Assembly (NCBI GenBank): GCA_947495555.1
Contig: CANLZI010000001.1
Location: 162,861 to 226,860 of the forward strand
Direction: 5' to 3'
Length of the DNA stretch: 64,000 nt
Source: an uncultured Erythrobacter sp.
GTDB taxonomy: Bacteria; Pseudomonadota; Alphaproteobacteria; Sphingomonadales; Sphingomonadaceae
Shown here in pieces: positions 52,084-60,065 of this stretch. How positions within the stretch are numbered: position 1 is the first letter of the stretch; every line of letters starts with the position of its first letter. The notes below the pieces were generated by a model. It searched no databases, was not told the origin of the DNA, and worked only from the letters and a program-made list of their open reading frames with translations. Position numbers and translations under genes: made by a program.

Positions 52084-52647
52084 ATGAAAATCAGCGGCGT
52101 CGATATCCGTCCTGGCAATATCCTCGAATATGAAGGCGGCATCTGGAAAGTTGCCAAGATTCAGCATACCCAACCCGGCAAGGGCGGGGCCTATATGCAG
52201 GTCGAGATGAAGAATCTGCAGGATGGCCGCAAAACCAATATCCGCTTCCGCAGCGCCGACACCGTTGAAAAGGTCCGTCTGGATACGGCTGATTATCAAT
52301 TCTTGTATGAAGATGGCGACATGCTCGTGTTCATGGATCAGGTGAATTACGAACAGATCATGCTTCCATCCGACTTGCTGGGAGACGCGCGCGCATTCCT
52401 GCAAGATGGCATGCAAGTGCAGCTGGAATTGTGGGAAGAGAAACCCATCAGCGTGCAATTACCCAACCAGATTGAGGCGGAAATTGTCGAGGCGGATGCC
52501 GTGGTGAAGGGGCAGACCGCTTCTTCCAGTTACAAGCCGGCCGTGCTGGACAATGGTGTTCGCATCATGGTTCCCCCGCATATCGGCGCCGGAACGCGCA
52601 TCATCGTTGACGTGTACGAACAAACTTACGTCGGCAAGGCGAGCTAA
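52084..52647 (+). CDS. efp: Elongation factor P
   Basis: EF-P relieves ribosomes stalled on consecutive prolines. The 187-residue protein has the three-barrel layout: the N-terminal KOW-like domain with the loop [14 protein letters not shown], where Lys33 is the residue modified by EpmA in some bacteria, the [12 protein letters not shown] segment, and the C-terminal signature [37 protein letters not shown]. No epmA or earP is visible nearby. It is followed 6 bases later by the SuhB-like gene, so the two are one transcript. Confidence 0.97.
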   Translation: MKISGVDIRPGNILEYEGGIWKVAKIQHTQPGKGGAYMQVEMKNLQDGRKTNIRFRSADTVEKVRLDTADYQFLYEDGDMLVFMDQVNYEQIMLPSDLLGDARAFLQDGMQVQLELWEEKPISVQLPNQIEAEIVEADAVVKGQTASSSYKPAVLDNGVRIMVPPHIGAGTRIIVDVYEQTYVGKAS

Positions 52648-52653
52648 CCAACC

Positions 52654-53472
52654 ATGTCCATGTATTCTGGCCTAATTCGCGTGATGGAACGCGCCGCACG
52701 CAAAGCCGGCGGACGTTTGCGCCGTGACTTTGGCGAAGTTGAACATTTGCAGGTGAGCCGCAAAGGGCCAGCCGACTTTGTTTCCAAGGCGGATCAGATC
52801 GCAGAGCGCACGCTCTATGACGAGCTGCTGCATGCACGGCCCGATTGGGGCTTTGTGCTGGAAGAAGGCGGTACAATCGAGGGCGACCCGACCAAGCCGC
52901 GTTGGATTGTCGACCCATTGGATGGCACGAGCAATTTTCTGCACGGCATCCCGCACTTTGCCATTTCGATTGCCGCCCAAGAGCCCAAGCCCGGTGGTGG
53001 CTGGGGCGAAGTAACCGCCGCGGTTATCTATCAGCCCATCCTGGATGAAACCTATTGGGCCGAAAAATCGCGCGGTGCATGGCTGCAGGACGCCAGATTG
53101 CGCGTCTCGGCCCGATCACACCTCTCCGATGCTCTTATTGCAACCGGCATTCCGTTTCACGGTCACGGGGACTTTGAGGAATGGTCCAAAATCTTTGCAG
53201 CCACCGGACCGCAAGTGGCTGGCATCAGGCGCTATGGCGCAGCATCGCTCGATCTGGCCTGGCTGGCTCAAGGGCGATTCGATGGCTTTTGGGAAAGCGG
53301 TCTGAACGATTGGGACACAGCAGCAGGTTGCTTGCTGGTGCGCGAAGCAGGCGGATTCGTGACAGATTTCCGCGGTCGATCAGAGCCAATTCACTCGGCG
53401 CAGGTGCTCGCAGCCAATGATGGATTGCATTCCAAACTTCATAAAATGCTGGTTGGCGCCTTAAAGGGTTGA
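52654..53472 (+). CDS. suhB: Inositol-1-monophosphatase, SuhB type
   Basis: A 272-residue Mg-dependent phosphatase. It carries FVSKADQIAERTLY, then EEGG and WIVDPLDGTSNFLHGIPHFAISIA (metal binding), RRYGAASLDLAWLAQGRFDGFWE and NDWDTAAGCLLVREAGG, all typical of SuhB. SuhB proteins also act with Nus factors in rRNA transcription antitermination in some bacteria; that role is possible but cannot be read here. It lies 6 bases after efp. A GC hairpin (53484-53502) follows the stop and precedes tRNA-Leu. Confidence 0.9.
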   Translation: MSMYSGLIRVMERAARKAGGRLRRDFGEVEHLQVSRKGPADFVSKADQIAERTLYDELLHARPDWGFVLEEGGTIEGDPTKPRWIVDPLDGTSNFLHGIPHFAISIAAQEPKPGGGWGEVTAAVIYQPILDETYWAEKSRGAWLQDARLRVSARSHLSDALIATGIPFHGHGDFEEWSKIFAATGPQVAGIRRYGAASLDLAWLAQGRFDGFWESGLNDWDTAAGCLLVREAGGFVTDFRGRSEPIHSAQVLAANDGLHSKLHKMLVGALKG

Positions 53473-53483
53473 TGCAGCGTCAT

Positions 53484-53502
53484 CACGGCGCTAACAGCCG
53501 TG
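53484..53502 (+). terminator. Hairpin after suhB
   Basis: CACGGC (53484-53489) pairs with GCCGTG (53497-53502) around a 7-nt loop, 11 bases after the suhB stop. No T-run follows, so termination is uncertain. Confidence 0.35.
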
Positions 53503-53517
53503 CCTCCAACGCGCAGT

Positions 53518-53602
53518 GCCCCTGTGGTGGAATTGGTAGACGCGCTCGACTCAAAATCGAGTTCCTAACGGAGTGCCCGTTCGAGTCGGGCCAGGGGCAC
53601 CA
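53518..53602 (+). tRNA. tRNA-Leu (anticodon CAA)
   Basis: This is an 85-base class II tRNA with a long variable arm (TTCCTAACGGAGT). The acceptor stem is GCCCCTG/CAGGGGC, the anticodon loop is CTCAAAA between CTCGA and TCGAG, and the T-loop is TTCGAGT. CCA is encoded. Confidence 0.95.
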
Positions 53603-53619
53603 CTTTTCTGCGCGACAAC

Positions 53620-54669
53620 TTACCCTACATCGATCTTGATCTTGATCACGCCGTCTTCGCGGCTGTCGAATAATCGATAGGCCTCTGAGCCATCCTCAAG
53701 CGAGAAATGGTGACTGAACAGGTCGGGGGCTTTGATGCGGCCTTCCTGAATCAGTGGCACCAGATGCGGCCACATATTCTGGACATCGCAAATGCCGCCA
53801 CGAACGGTCACATGCTTGTACATGATCAACGGCAAGGGGAGCGAATCATCGGGTTCCGGGATGCCAATGAAGGAACATGTGCCGCGTGATGCAACCAATG
53901 GCAGCACACTGGCGATGGCACCGCTGGCTCCCGAGGCTTCAAAAACCGATTCCGCACCCAGACCATTGGTCAGATCCCGGACCTGACTGACCAGGTCAGG
54001 ACCAGGTGCAAGCGCCGTTGCGCCCAACTTTTCGGCCATTGCTCGGCGCGATGCGACAGGATCAATCGCCAAGACCTGCGCCGCGCCCAAGAGAAATGCC
54101 AACTCAACCCCGATCAGACCGATGGGTCCTAATCCAACCACCGCTACTGTGCCGCCGGGCTTTGGATCGGCGCGGGTCAATCCGAAATAAGCGGTCGCCA
54201 TGCCATCAGTCAGCAACAACCCCTGTTCTTGCGTCAACCCGTCCATGGTCATCAAGGTTTTGTCGGCATTGGGGATATTGACGAATTCTGCCTGGCCGCC
54301 TTGCAGCCCTGTGCTTAGCCCAAAAGCTGTCGAAACCCGGCATTTCCGGGGGTTTCCAGTCTTGCAAACACTGCATTGACCACAACCGGTACCGCCTGCC
54401 GACAAGACCTTGTCGCCTACTTTGAAGCCATGAACTTCTGGCCCAGCCTCGACCACTTCACCAATGAATTCATGGCCCGTGCAAAATCGTGGAGTATCCG
54501 CGTTGTATTCGGTCTTTCCGATATGTGCGCCATGATACATGTGCAGATCGCTGCCGCAGATGGAGCAGCTTTCCACTTTCAGGATCGCGCTGTTGGCAGA
54601 TCGCAATTCCGGATCGTCATAGCTCTCATAACGGATGTCCCGAGGGCCGTTGAACACCAATGCTTTCAT
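53620..54669 (-). CDS. Zinc-dependent alcohol dehydrogenase (MDR family)
   Basis: A 349-residue medium-chain dehydrogenase. Catalytic zinc ligands lie in SICGSDLHMYHG and CTGHEFIGEV. The four structural-zinc Cys are near GTGCGQCSVCKTGNPRKC, and the nucleotide-binding loop is VAVVGLGPIGLIGVELAF. The start at 54669 has AAGGAGA upstream. Substrate range (secondary alcohols, threonine, sorbitol or formaldehyde-like) cannot be fixed from sequence. The gene is divergent from the SLC13-family permease. Confidence 0.88.
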   Translation of the reverse strand: MKALVFNGPRDIRYESYDDPELRSANSAILKVESCSICGSDLHMYHGAHIGKTEYNADTPRFCTGHEFIGEVVEAGPEVHGFKVGDKVLSAGGTGCGQCSVCKTGNPRKCRVSTAFGLSTGLQGGQAEFVNIPNADKTLMTMDGLTQEQGLLLTDGMATAYFGLTRADPKPGGTVAVVGLGPIGLIGVELAFLLGAAQVLAIDPVASRRAMAEKLGATALAPGPDLVSQVRDLTNGLGAESVFEASGASGAIASVLPLVASRGTCSFIGIPEPDDSLPLPLIMYKHVTVRGGICDVQNMWPHLVPLIQEGRIKAPDLFSHHFSLEDGSEAYRLFDSREDGVIKIKIDVG

Positions 54670-54785
54670 GTGGTCGCGTCTCCTTTTGCAGGAAGATGTT
54701 GCACCATCGGCAAAACTGGGCAAGCGCCATCTCTACGAATTTGCTTGTGTTTTCGTCATTGCTTTGGGATTCAGCGTCCCAGCTT

Positions 54786-56585
54786 ATGATCGCAATGCCA
54801 TCCTTTCACGCAATAGCCGCCATGGTGCTGACTATTGCCATGTTTATCGGCTTTGCTCGTGGCAAGATGTCGATCGAGATTATCTCGCTTTTGACCATCG
54901 CTGCCATGGCTGTTGGCCTGTATTTCTATCCACTCGAAGGAACCAGCCAAACCGATGGTCTGGCCTTGGCCTTTGGCGGATTTGGCCATTACGCGCTGAT
55001 CACAATTTGCGCCTTGATGATCATGGGCAGGGGCTTGGTCGTTACCGGTGCTCTTGAACCCGCAGCGCGTGTGCTCGAGCGGGTGTTCAAAGTGAATCTG
55101 CAATTGGGCTTGCTGGTATCGCTGTTGATCGCATTCTTCTTATCGATGTTTGTGAACAATACGCCGGTCTTGGTGTTGATGATTCCTATCTTCGTTGCCT
55201 TGGCAGAGCGCGGGGCCTTGCCGGCATCCAAGACGTTAATCCCGCTGAACTCCGCCTCGTTACTGGGCGGACTGGCGACAACGATCGGCACATCCACCAA
55301 TATCCTGGTCGTCTCTATCGCGGTTGATTTGGGCATGCCTGAAATGGATGTGTTCCACTTTACCCCGATAGTGTTGGCGGCATCGCTGGTTGCGTTGCCA
55401 TATCTGTGGCTGGTCAGCCCAAAATTGCTGGGCGATAACCGTGTGGCTGAAGTCCATCAGAAGCGGCGCTTTCATACGCGGCTTCGGATTGGCGGTCACA
55501 GCAGCCTGATCGGGCAGGAAATGTCCACGATCATGCCGAAATTGTCCGAAGATATTCGCTTTCATGATACGGCCAGCGGACCCATTCAGGCGCAGCAGCG
55601 GCTGCATATCTCGGGCACACATGCCGCGCTGGAAGATGCCGTTCGCGAGCTTCGCGGTGAGCTGGCCCCCAGCTGGGTGCTAGACCGTATTCGGCGCGAA
55701 TCCTCCAGCAGCGATATCGATATTGTGGTCGTTGAGATGACGGTCACAGCGGATTCGCGGCTGATCAACCGGACGCTTCCCACATCGGGTATAGCTGATC
55801 TGCACGGAGTGGCAGTGCTGGGCATTCACCGGCCAGACCGCCTGTTGGGTGAAAAAGAACAATATAGCGAAGGCGGTGATCTGCGGATCATGGAAGGCGA
55901 CGTTCTCCTTGTGATGGGGCTGGATAAAGACCTTCAACGCTTTGCTATTGCTGACAGTCTGTTGATGCTCGAAGGTGCGCGCGAGTTGCCACGCAAGTCC
56001 AAGGCTATGCTCGCAGGGGCTATCATGGGCTTTTCGGTGTTTACCGCTTCTGTAGGAATATTCCCGATCGCCGTATCAGCACTGGCGGGTGCAATTTTGA
56101 TGTTCGTTACCGGTTGTGTGAAGTTTGACCGCGTAGGTCGAGCTTTATCAGGGCAGGTCATTGTGCTGGTTGCCGCCAGTATTGCGATTGGCCGGATCAT
56201 CTTGGAGAGCGGTGCAGCGGGATGGTTGGCCGAGTTGCTGGTGTTGGGCCTGCAATATCTCTCCCCTGCTGCGGTGTTGGCTTCGATCATGCTGTTTGTG
56301 ACCGTGCTGACCAACTTTGCGTCCAATGCAACTGCTGCCACCGTTGGTACGCCCATCGCCTTTGCTATCGCCACGCAATTGGGGTTGCCTGCAGAACCTC
56401 TCATTCTGGCCGTTCTGTTCGGCTGCAACCTTTGTTACGCGACGCCAATTGCCTACCAAACCAATATGTTGATCATGGCCGAGGGTAGCTATGAGTTTAA
56501 GGACTATATTCGCACCGGCGTTCCGCTGGTGCTGATCATGGTCACAACCTTGTCGGTGCTGCTGGTGTTCACTTACGATATGTAA
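54786..56585 (+). CDS. SLC13/DASS-family permease with TrkA-C domains
   Basis: A 599-residue membrane transporter. Two blocks of hydrophobic helices (about 5-215 and 400-599) surround a soluble middle of ~190 residues. This middle carries two TrkA-C (RCK-C) type segments (AVRELRGELAPSWVLDRIRRESSSSDIDIVVVEMTV and LLGEKEQYSEGGDLRIMEGDVLLVMGLDKDLQRF). The signature ASNATAATVGTPIAFAIATQLGLP and VNNTPVLVLMIPIF match the divalent anion:Na symporter family. The substrate is unknown (dicarboxylate or sulfate-like). The start is uncertain, since ATG 54795 would also be possible. Confidence 0.85.
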   Translation: MIAMPSFHAIAAMVLTIAMFIGFARGKMSIEIISLLTIAAMAVGLYFYPLEGTSQTDGLALAFGGFGHYALITICALMIMGRGLVVTGALEPAARVLERVFKVNLQLGLLVSLLIAFFLSMFVNNTPVLVLMIPIFVALAERGALPASKTLIPLNSASLLGGLATTIGTSTNILVVSIAVDLGMPEMDVFHFTPIVLAASLVALPYLWLVSPKLLGDNRVAEVHQKRRFHTRLRIGGHSSLIGQEMSTIMPKLSEDIRFHDTASGPIQAQQRLHISGTHAALEDAVRELRGELAPSWVLDRIRRESSSSDIDIVVVEMTVTADSRLINRTLPTSGIADLHGVAVLGIHRPDRLLGEKEQYSEGGDLRIMEGDVLLVMGLDKDLQRFAIADSLLMLEGARELPRKSKAMLAGAIMGFSVFTASVGIFPIAVSALAGAILMFVTGCVKFDRVGRALSGQVIVLVAASIAIGRIILESGAAGWLAELLVLGLQYLSPAAVLASIMLFVTVLTNFASNATAATVGTPIAFAIATQLGLPAEPLILAVLFGCNLCYATPIAYQTNMLIMAEGSYEFKDYIRTGVPLVLIMVTTLSVLLVFTYDM

Positions 56586-56644
56586 GTTCTTGCCGGAGCT
56601 TTGCGCTTGCAGCCGACACTATTTTTCCAAGTGGGAGCGTTGAT

Positions 56645-57967
56645 GTGAGACTTGCTACAATTCTTGTAGGGGCCAGTGCTCTGGCTCTATCCGTGCCGGC
56701 GCAAGCTGATGATCTGCGCGATGATCTGGCGCAGGACATGCCCGATCTGATCGCGCTGTATCAGGACTTGCACGCTCATCCCGAGCTCAGCTTCCAGGAA
56801 CACAAAACTGCGGCCAAATTGGCTGAACGTGCGCGCGCGCTGGGTTTCGAGGTGACAGAAGGCGTGGGCAAGACCGGCGTGGTTGCGGTGATGCGCAATG
56901 GCGAGGGCCCTACCGTCATGCTGCGCGCTGACATGGATGGCTTGCCAGTGGTTGAGCAGACCGGGCTGCCATTCGCCTCCAAACAAATCGGCATTCCGGA
57001 ATCAGGCGTCGAAACGGGCATCATGCATGCTTGCGGTCATGACACCCATATGGCGGCTTGGGTTGGTGTTGCCCAATTGCTGGCAGAGCGCAAAGACGAA
57101 TGGCAGGGCACTCTGGTGATGATCTTGCAGCCAGCCGAAGAGCTGGGGCTGGGCGCTTTGGCGATGTTGGAAGACGGGCTCTACACGCGTTTCCCCAAAC
57201 CGGAATATGTCCTCGCATTCCACGATGCAGCGCAAGCGCCGGCAGGCTTCATTGGTTATTCCAAGGGATATGCTTTGGCCAATGTCGACAGCGTGGATAT
57301 TAGCGTCCCGGGCGTGGGTGGTCATGGTGCCTATCCGCACACCACCAAAGACCCGATAGTTGTCGCCAGTTCCATTGTGATGCGATTGCAAACTTTGGTC
57401 AGCCGCGAGAGCAATCCTCTGGACCCTGCCGTTATTACCGTCGGCAGTTTTCATGCCGGCGCCAAGCACAACATCATTCCCGACGAGGCCAAGCTTCAGC
57501 TGACCGTCCGATCGTACAGCGATGAATCGCGCAAGCTGCTGCTGGACGGCATTGAGCGTATCGCAATGGCCGAGGCGCAGGCAGCAGGGATGCCCGAAGA
57601 CAAGCTGCCGAAGGTTTCCGTGAAGGACCCTTACACACCGTCCACTTATAACAATCCTGACTTTACCGATCAGGTGATGGGCGGTTTGATCGAGCGTTTC
57701 CCAAATCGGGTGTTCGAAGTGCCATCGGTGATGGGTGGCGAAGATTTTGGCCAGTTCCGCAGAGCAGATCCGGACAATATCCAGTCGCTGATATTCTGGG
57801 TGGGTGGGGTACCGCAGGACCGGTTTGAGGCCGCGGCGCGCGGAGAAGTTGAGCTGGTTTCGCTCCACTCACCTTTCTGGGCACCCGACGCCAAGACCGT
57901 TATTGAGACCGCCACAGAAGCCATGGCTGCGGCAACGCTGGACCTGATGCCGCGCAGCGGCGGCTAA
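56645..57967 (+). CDS. Secreted M20D-type amidohydrolase
   Basis: A 440-residue metal-dependent hydrolase of the M20 peptidase/IAA-amino acid hydrolase family. A Sec signal (MRLATILVGASALALSVPAQA) is present, so it acts in the periplasm, unlike the cytosolic majority. The metal motif is GIMHACGHDTHMAAW, followed by LVMILQPAEELGLGA, VPGVGGHGAYPHTTKDP and VMGGEDFGQFRR. The start is GTG with GGGAG upstream. It is a single gene, 59 bases after the SLC13 permease. The substrate, perhaps an N-acyl or amide-linked amino acid, is not predicted. Confidence 0.9.
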   Translation: MRLATILVGASALALSVPAQADDLRDDLAQDMPDLIALYQDLHAHPELSFQEHKTAAKLAERARALGFEVTEGVGKTGVVAVMRNGEGPTVMLRADMDGLPVVEQTGLPFASKQIGIPESGVETGIMHACGHDTHMAAWVGVAQLLAERKDEWQGTLVMILQPAEELGLGALAMLEDGLYTRFPKPEYVLAFHDAAQAPAGFIGYSKGYALANVDSVDISVPGVGGHGAYPHTTKDPIVVASSIVMRLQTLVSRESNPLDPAVITVGSFHAGAKHNIIPDEAKLQLTVRSYSDESRKLLLDGIERIAMAEAQAAGMPEDKLPKVSVKDPYTPSTYNNPDFTDQVMGGLIERFPNRVFEVPSVMGGEDFGQFRRADPDNIQSLIFWVGGVPQDRFEAAARGEVELVSLHSPFWAPDAKTVIETATEAMAAATLDLMPRSGG

Positions 57968-58060
57968 CCAGCCGGGCCAAACGCTTCATCCAAACGAATT
58001 ACGACCGCCGAAACTTGGGGGAGCTTCGACGGCCGTACTCTCCTCCCCAGGAGAAGGTTG

Positions 58061-58084
58061 GCGCCGCCAAACCATCAGCGGCGC
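58061..58084. terminator. Perfect hairpin between the M20 gene and the 56-aa ORF
   Basis: GCGCCGC (58061-58067) and GCGGCGC (58078-58084) form a perfect 7-bp stem with a 10-nt loop. A second small hairpin (TCTCCT/AGGAGA, 58039-58054) lies 6 bases to the left. They separate convergent genes. The plus strand continues TATAGTTTTG. Confidence 0.6.
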
Positions 58085-58101
58085 TATAGTTTTGCCTGGC
58101 G

Positions 58102-58272
58102 TTAGCCGTAGGAGCCAAGCCGGTGATGCAGAGCATTGATCTTGGCTAGCTCTTCACGGTCGTCGGTTGCCTTGGCGTGGCTTTCCAGCGCACGACGGAG
58201 CAATTTGAAGTCAGCCGTAGAAAGAAGGGCGCGAGCACGGCCGGGTTCTTTCGAAGGTGCAGTATCGGTCAT
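58102..58272 (-). CDS. Small conserved-looking protein downstream of aceA (56 aa)
   Basis: A 56-residue cytosolic protein beginning MTDTAPSKEPGRARALLSTADFKLLRRAL and continuing ESHAKATDDREELAKINALHHRLGSYG. It is charged and helical, with no signal or membrane segment. AAAGGA is placed 8 bases before the ATG, a strong ribosome site. It lies 22 bases after the isocitrate lyase stop on the same strand, so it is almost certainly co-expressed with aceA. I do not recognise its family. A role tied to lyase expression or activity is only a possibility. Confidence 0.7.
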   Translation of the reverse strand: MTDTAPSKEPGRARALLSTADFKLLRRALESHAKATDDREELAKINALHHRLGSYG

Positions 58273-58294
58273 CAGTTTTTCCTTTCGGGCGCGC

Positions 58295-59893
58295 TTAAGC
58301 GGCCTCGAATTGGTTCATTGTGTTGTCGGAGCCGCCTGCTTTCAAAGCAGCTTCGCCAGCGAAGTATTCCTTGTGATCATCGCCAATGTCCGAACCAGCC
58401 ATGTTCTGGTGCTTAACACAGGCAATGCCTTGGCGAATTTCTTCGCGCTGAACATTCTTCACGTATCCAAGCATCGCTTGCTCGCCAAAATATTCCTTGG
58501 CCAGATTGTCCGTGCTCAGCGCTGCCGTGTGATAAGTCGGCAGAGTGATCAGGTGGTGGAAGATGCCAGCCTGTGCAGCAGCATCGCGTTGGAAGGTGCG
58601 GATACGCTCGTCGGCTTCTACGGCGAGTTCGGTCGCATCATAATCAACGCTCATCAGCTTGTCCCGATCGTAGGCAGAGACATCGCGGCCTTCCTCGGTC
58701 CAGGCATCAAACACCTGCTGACGGAAATTGAGCGTCCAGTTGAAGCTGGGTGAATTGTTGTACACCAGCTTGGCGTTTGGAATGACTTCGCGGATGCGGT
58801 TCACCATGCCACCAATTTGGCCGATGTGAGGCTTCTCTGTTTCGATCCACAACAGGTCGGCACCATTTTGCAGCGATGTGATTCCATCCAGCACGCAGCG
58901 ATCTTCGCCTGTTCCAGCACGGAACTGATACAGGTTTGAAGGCAGGCGCTTGGGGCGCAGCAATTTGCCATCACGGCTCAGGAATACATCGCCGTTCTTG
59001 ATGTTGGTTGGGTCAACTTCTTCGCAGTCGAGGAAGCTGTTGTACTGATCGCCAAGATCACCTTCTTGCGTGGTGTAGGCAATCTGCTTGGTCAGGCCAG
59101 CACCCAGCGAATCCGTCCGGGCAACGATGATGCCATCTTCAATGCCCATTTCCAGAAAGGCATGGCGGCAGGCACGGATCTTCTGGATGAAGTCTTCATG
59201 CGGAACCGTAACCTTGCCGTCTTGGTGACCGCACTGCTTTTCATCAGAAACCTGATTTTCGATTTGCAGAGCGCAGGCACCGGCTTCGATCATCTTCTTG
59301 GCCAGAAGATAAGTTGCCTCGGCGTTACCAAATCCAGCATCGATATCAGCGATGATCGGCACAACATGCGTTTCGTAATTGTCGATTGCATGCTCGATGC
59401 GCTTGGCTTCCACTTCATCACCATTGGCACGTGCAGCATCCAATTCGCGGAACATCATGCCCAATTCGCGTGCATCGGCCTGCTTCAGGAATGTGTAGAG
59501 CTCTTCGATCAGCGCAGGAACGCTGGTCTTTTCGTGCATGGACTGATCCGGCAAAGGACCAAATTCGCTGCGCAGCGCGGCAACCATCCAGCCCGAAAGA
59601 TACAGGTAACGCTGTTTCGTGCTGCCGAAGTGCTTCTTGATGGAAATCATCTTCTGCTGCGCGATGAAACCGTGCCAGCAGCCGAGCGACTGGGTGTATT
59701 CGGCCGGGTTTGCGTCATAAGCTTCCATATCGGCGCGCATGATCTTTGCCGTGTATTTGGCAATGTCGAGACCCGTGGGGAAACGGTTCTGGATTTGCAT
59801 CCGTGCAGCCGCTTCTGCGTCGATCGCGTTCCACGGCGAGCCCTGCTGCGCGATGGTGTTTTCAAGATTGTTGATGGTAGCCTGGTAAGTCAC
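58295..59893 (-). CDS. aceA: Isocitrate lyase
   Basis: Isocitrate lyase opens the glyoxylate shunt, splitting isocitrate into succinate and glyoxylate so the cell can grow on fatty acids or acetate. The 532-residue enzyme is of the longer class seen in Pseudomonas. Its active-site Cys is in EKQCGHQDGKVTVPHEDF (K-Q-C-G-H). The metal-binding VVPIIADIDAGFGNAEATYLLAKKMIEAGA and the NSPSFNW segment are present. The start is GTG 59893 with AGGAGA upstream. It is divergent from an XRE-family regulator and followed by the 56-residue ORF. Confidence 0.96.
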   Translation of the reverse strand: MTYQATINNLENTIAQQGSPWNAIDAEAAARMQIQNRFPTGLDIAKYTAKIMRADMEAYDANPAEYTQSLGCWHGFIAQQKMISIKKHFGSTKQRYLYLSGWMVAALRSEFGPLPDQSMHEKTSVPALIEELYTFLKQADARELGMMFRELDAARANGDEVEAKRIEHAIDNYETHVVPIIADIDAGFGNAEATYLLAKKMIEAGACALQIENQVSDEKQCGHQDGKVTVPHEDFIQKIRACRHAFLEMGIEDGIIVARTDSLGAGLTKQIAYTTQEGDLGDQYNSFLDCEEVDPTNIKNGDVFLSRDGKLLRPKRLPSNLYQFRAGTGEDRCVLDGITSLQNGADLLWIETEKPHIGQIGGMVNRIREVIPNAKLVYNNSPSFNWTLNFRQQVFDAWTEEGRDVSAYDRDKLMSVDYDATELAVEADERIRTFQRDAAAQAGIFHHLITLPTYHTAALSTDNLAKEYFGEQAMLGYVKNVQREEIRQGIACVKHQNMAGSDIGDDHKEYFAGEAALKAGGSDNTMNQFEAA

Positions 59894-59979
59894 GAAAATT
59901 CTCCTGTGGTCGGGCGGGGAGGGTGCCCTGTTGCCCATTGGTTATGAGTGCTTTGGAGGCTCAAAAACAGGAAAACTTA

Positions 59980-59999
59980 CAAACAAACTTGTCTGTTTG
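59980..59999. promoter_or_regulatory. Inverted repeat near the aceA start
   Basis: CAAACA-N8-TGTTTG lies 87 bases before the aceA GTG, within the divergent gap. It may be an additional regulator site. Support is pattern only. Confidence 0.35.
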
Positions 60000-60019
60000 G
60001 CGCTATTATGCCAGTTTCA

Positions 60020-60047
60020 CTTGTAAAGCTGTAAAATAATTTACAAG
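60020..60047. promoter_or_regulatory. Operator candidate between aceA and its regulator
   Basis: CTTGTAAA (60020-60027) and TTTACAAG (60040-60047) are a perfect 8-bp inverted repeat with a 12-base spacer, which includes a third half-site-like GCTGTAAA. It lies 18 bases before the regulator start. RamB-type XRE/ScfR regulators bind G/C-A-A-A-rich boxes before aceA, so this is a plausible self-regulated site. Confidence 0.6.
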
Positions 60048-60065
60048 CAATGTGGAGTGCTCAAA

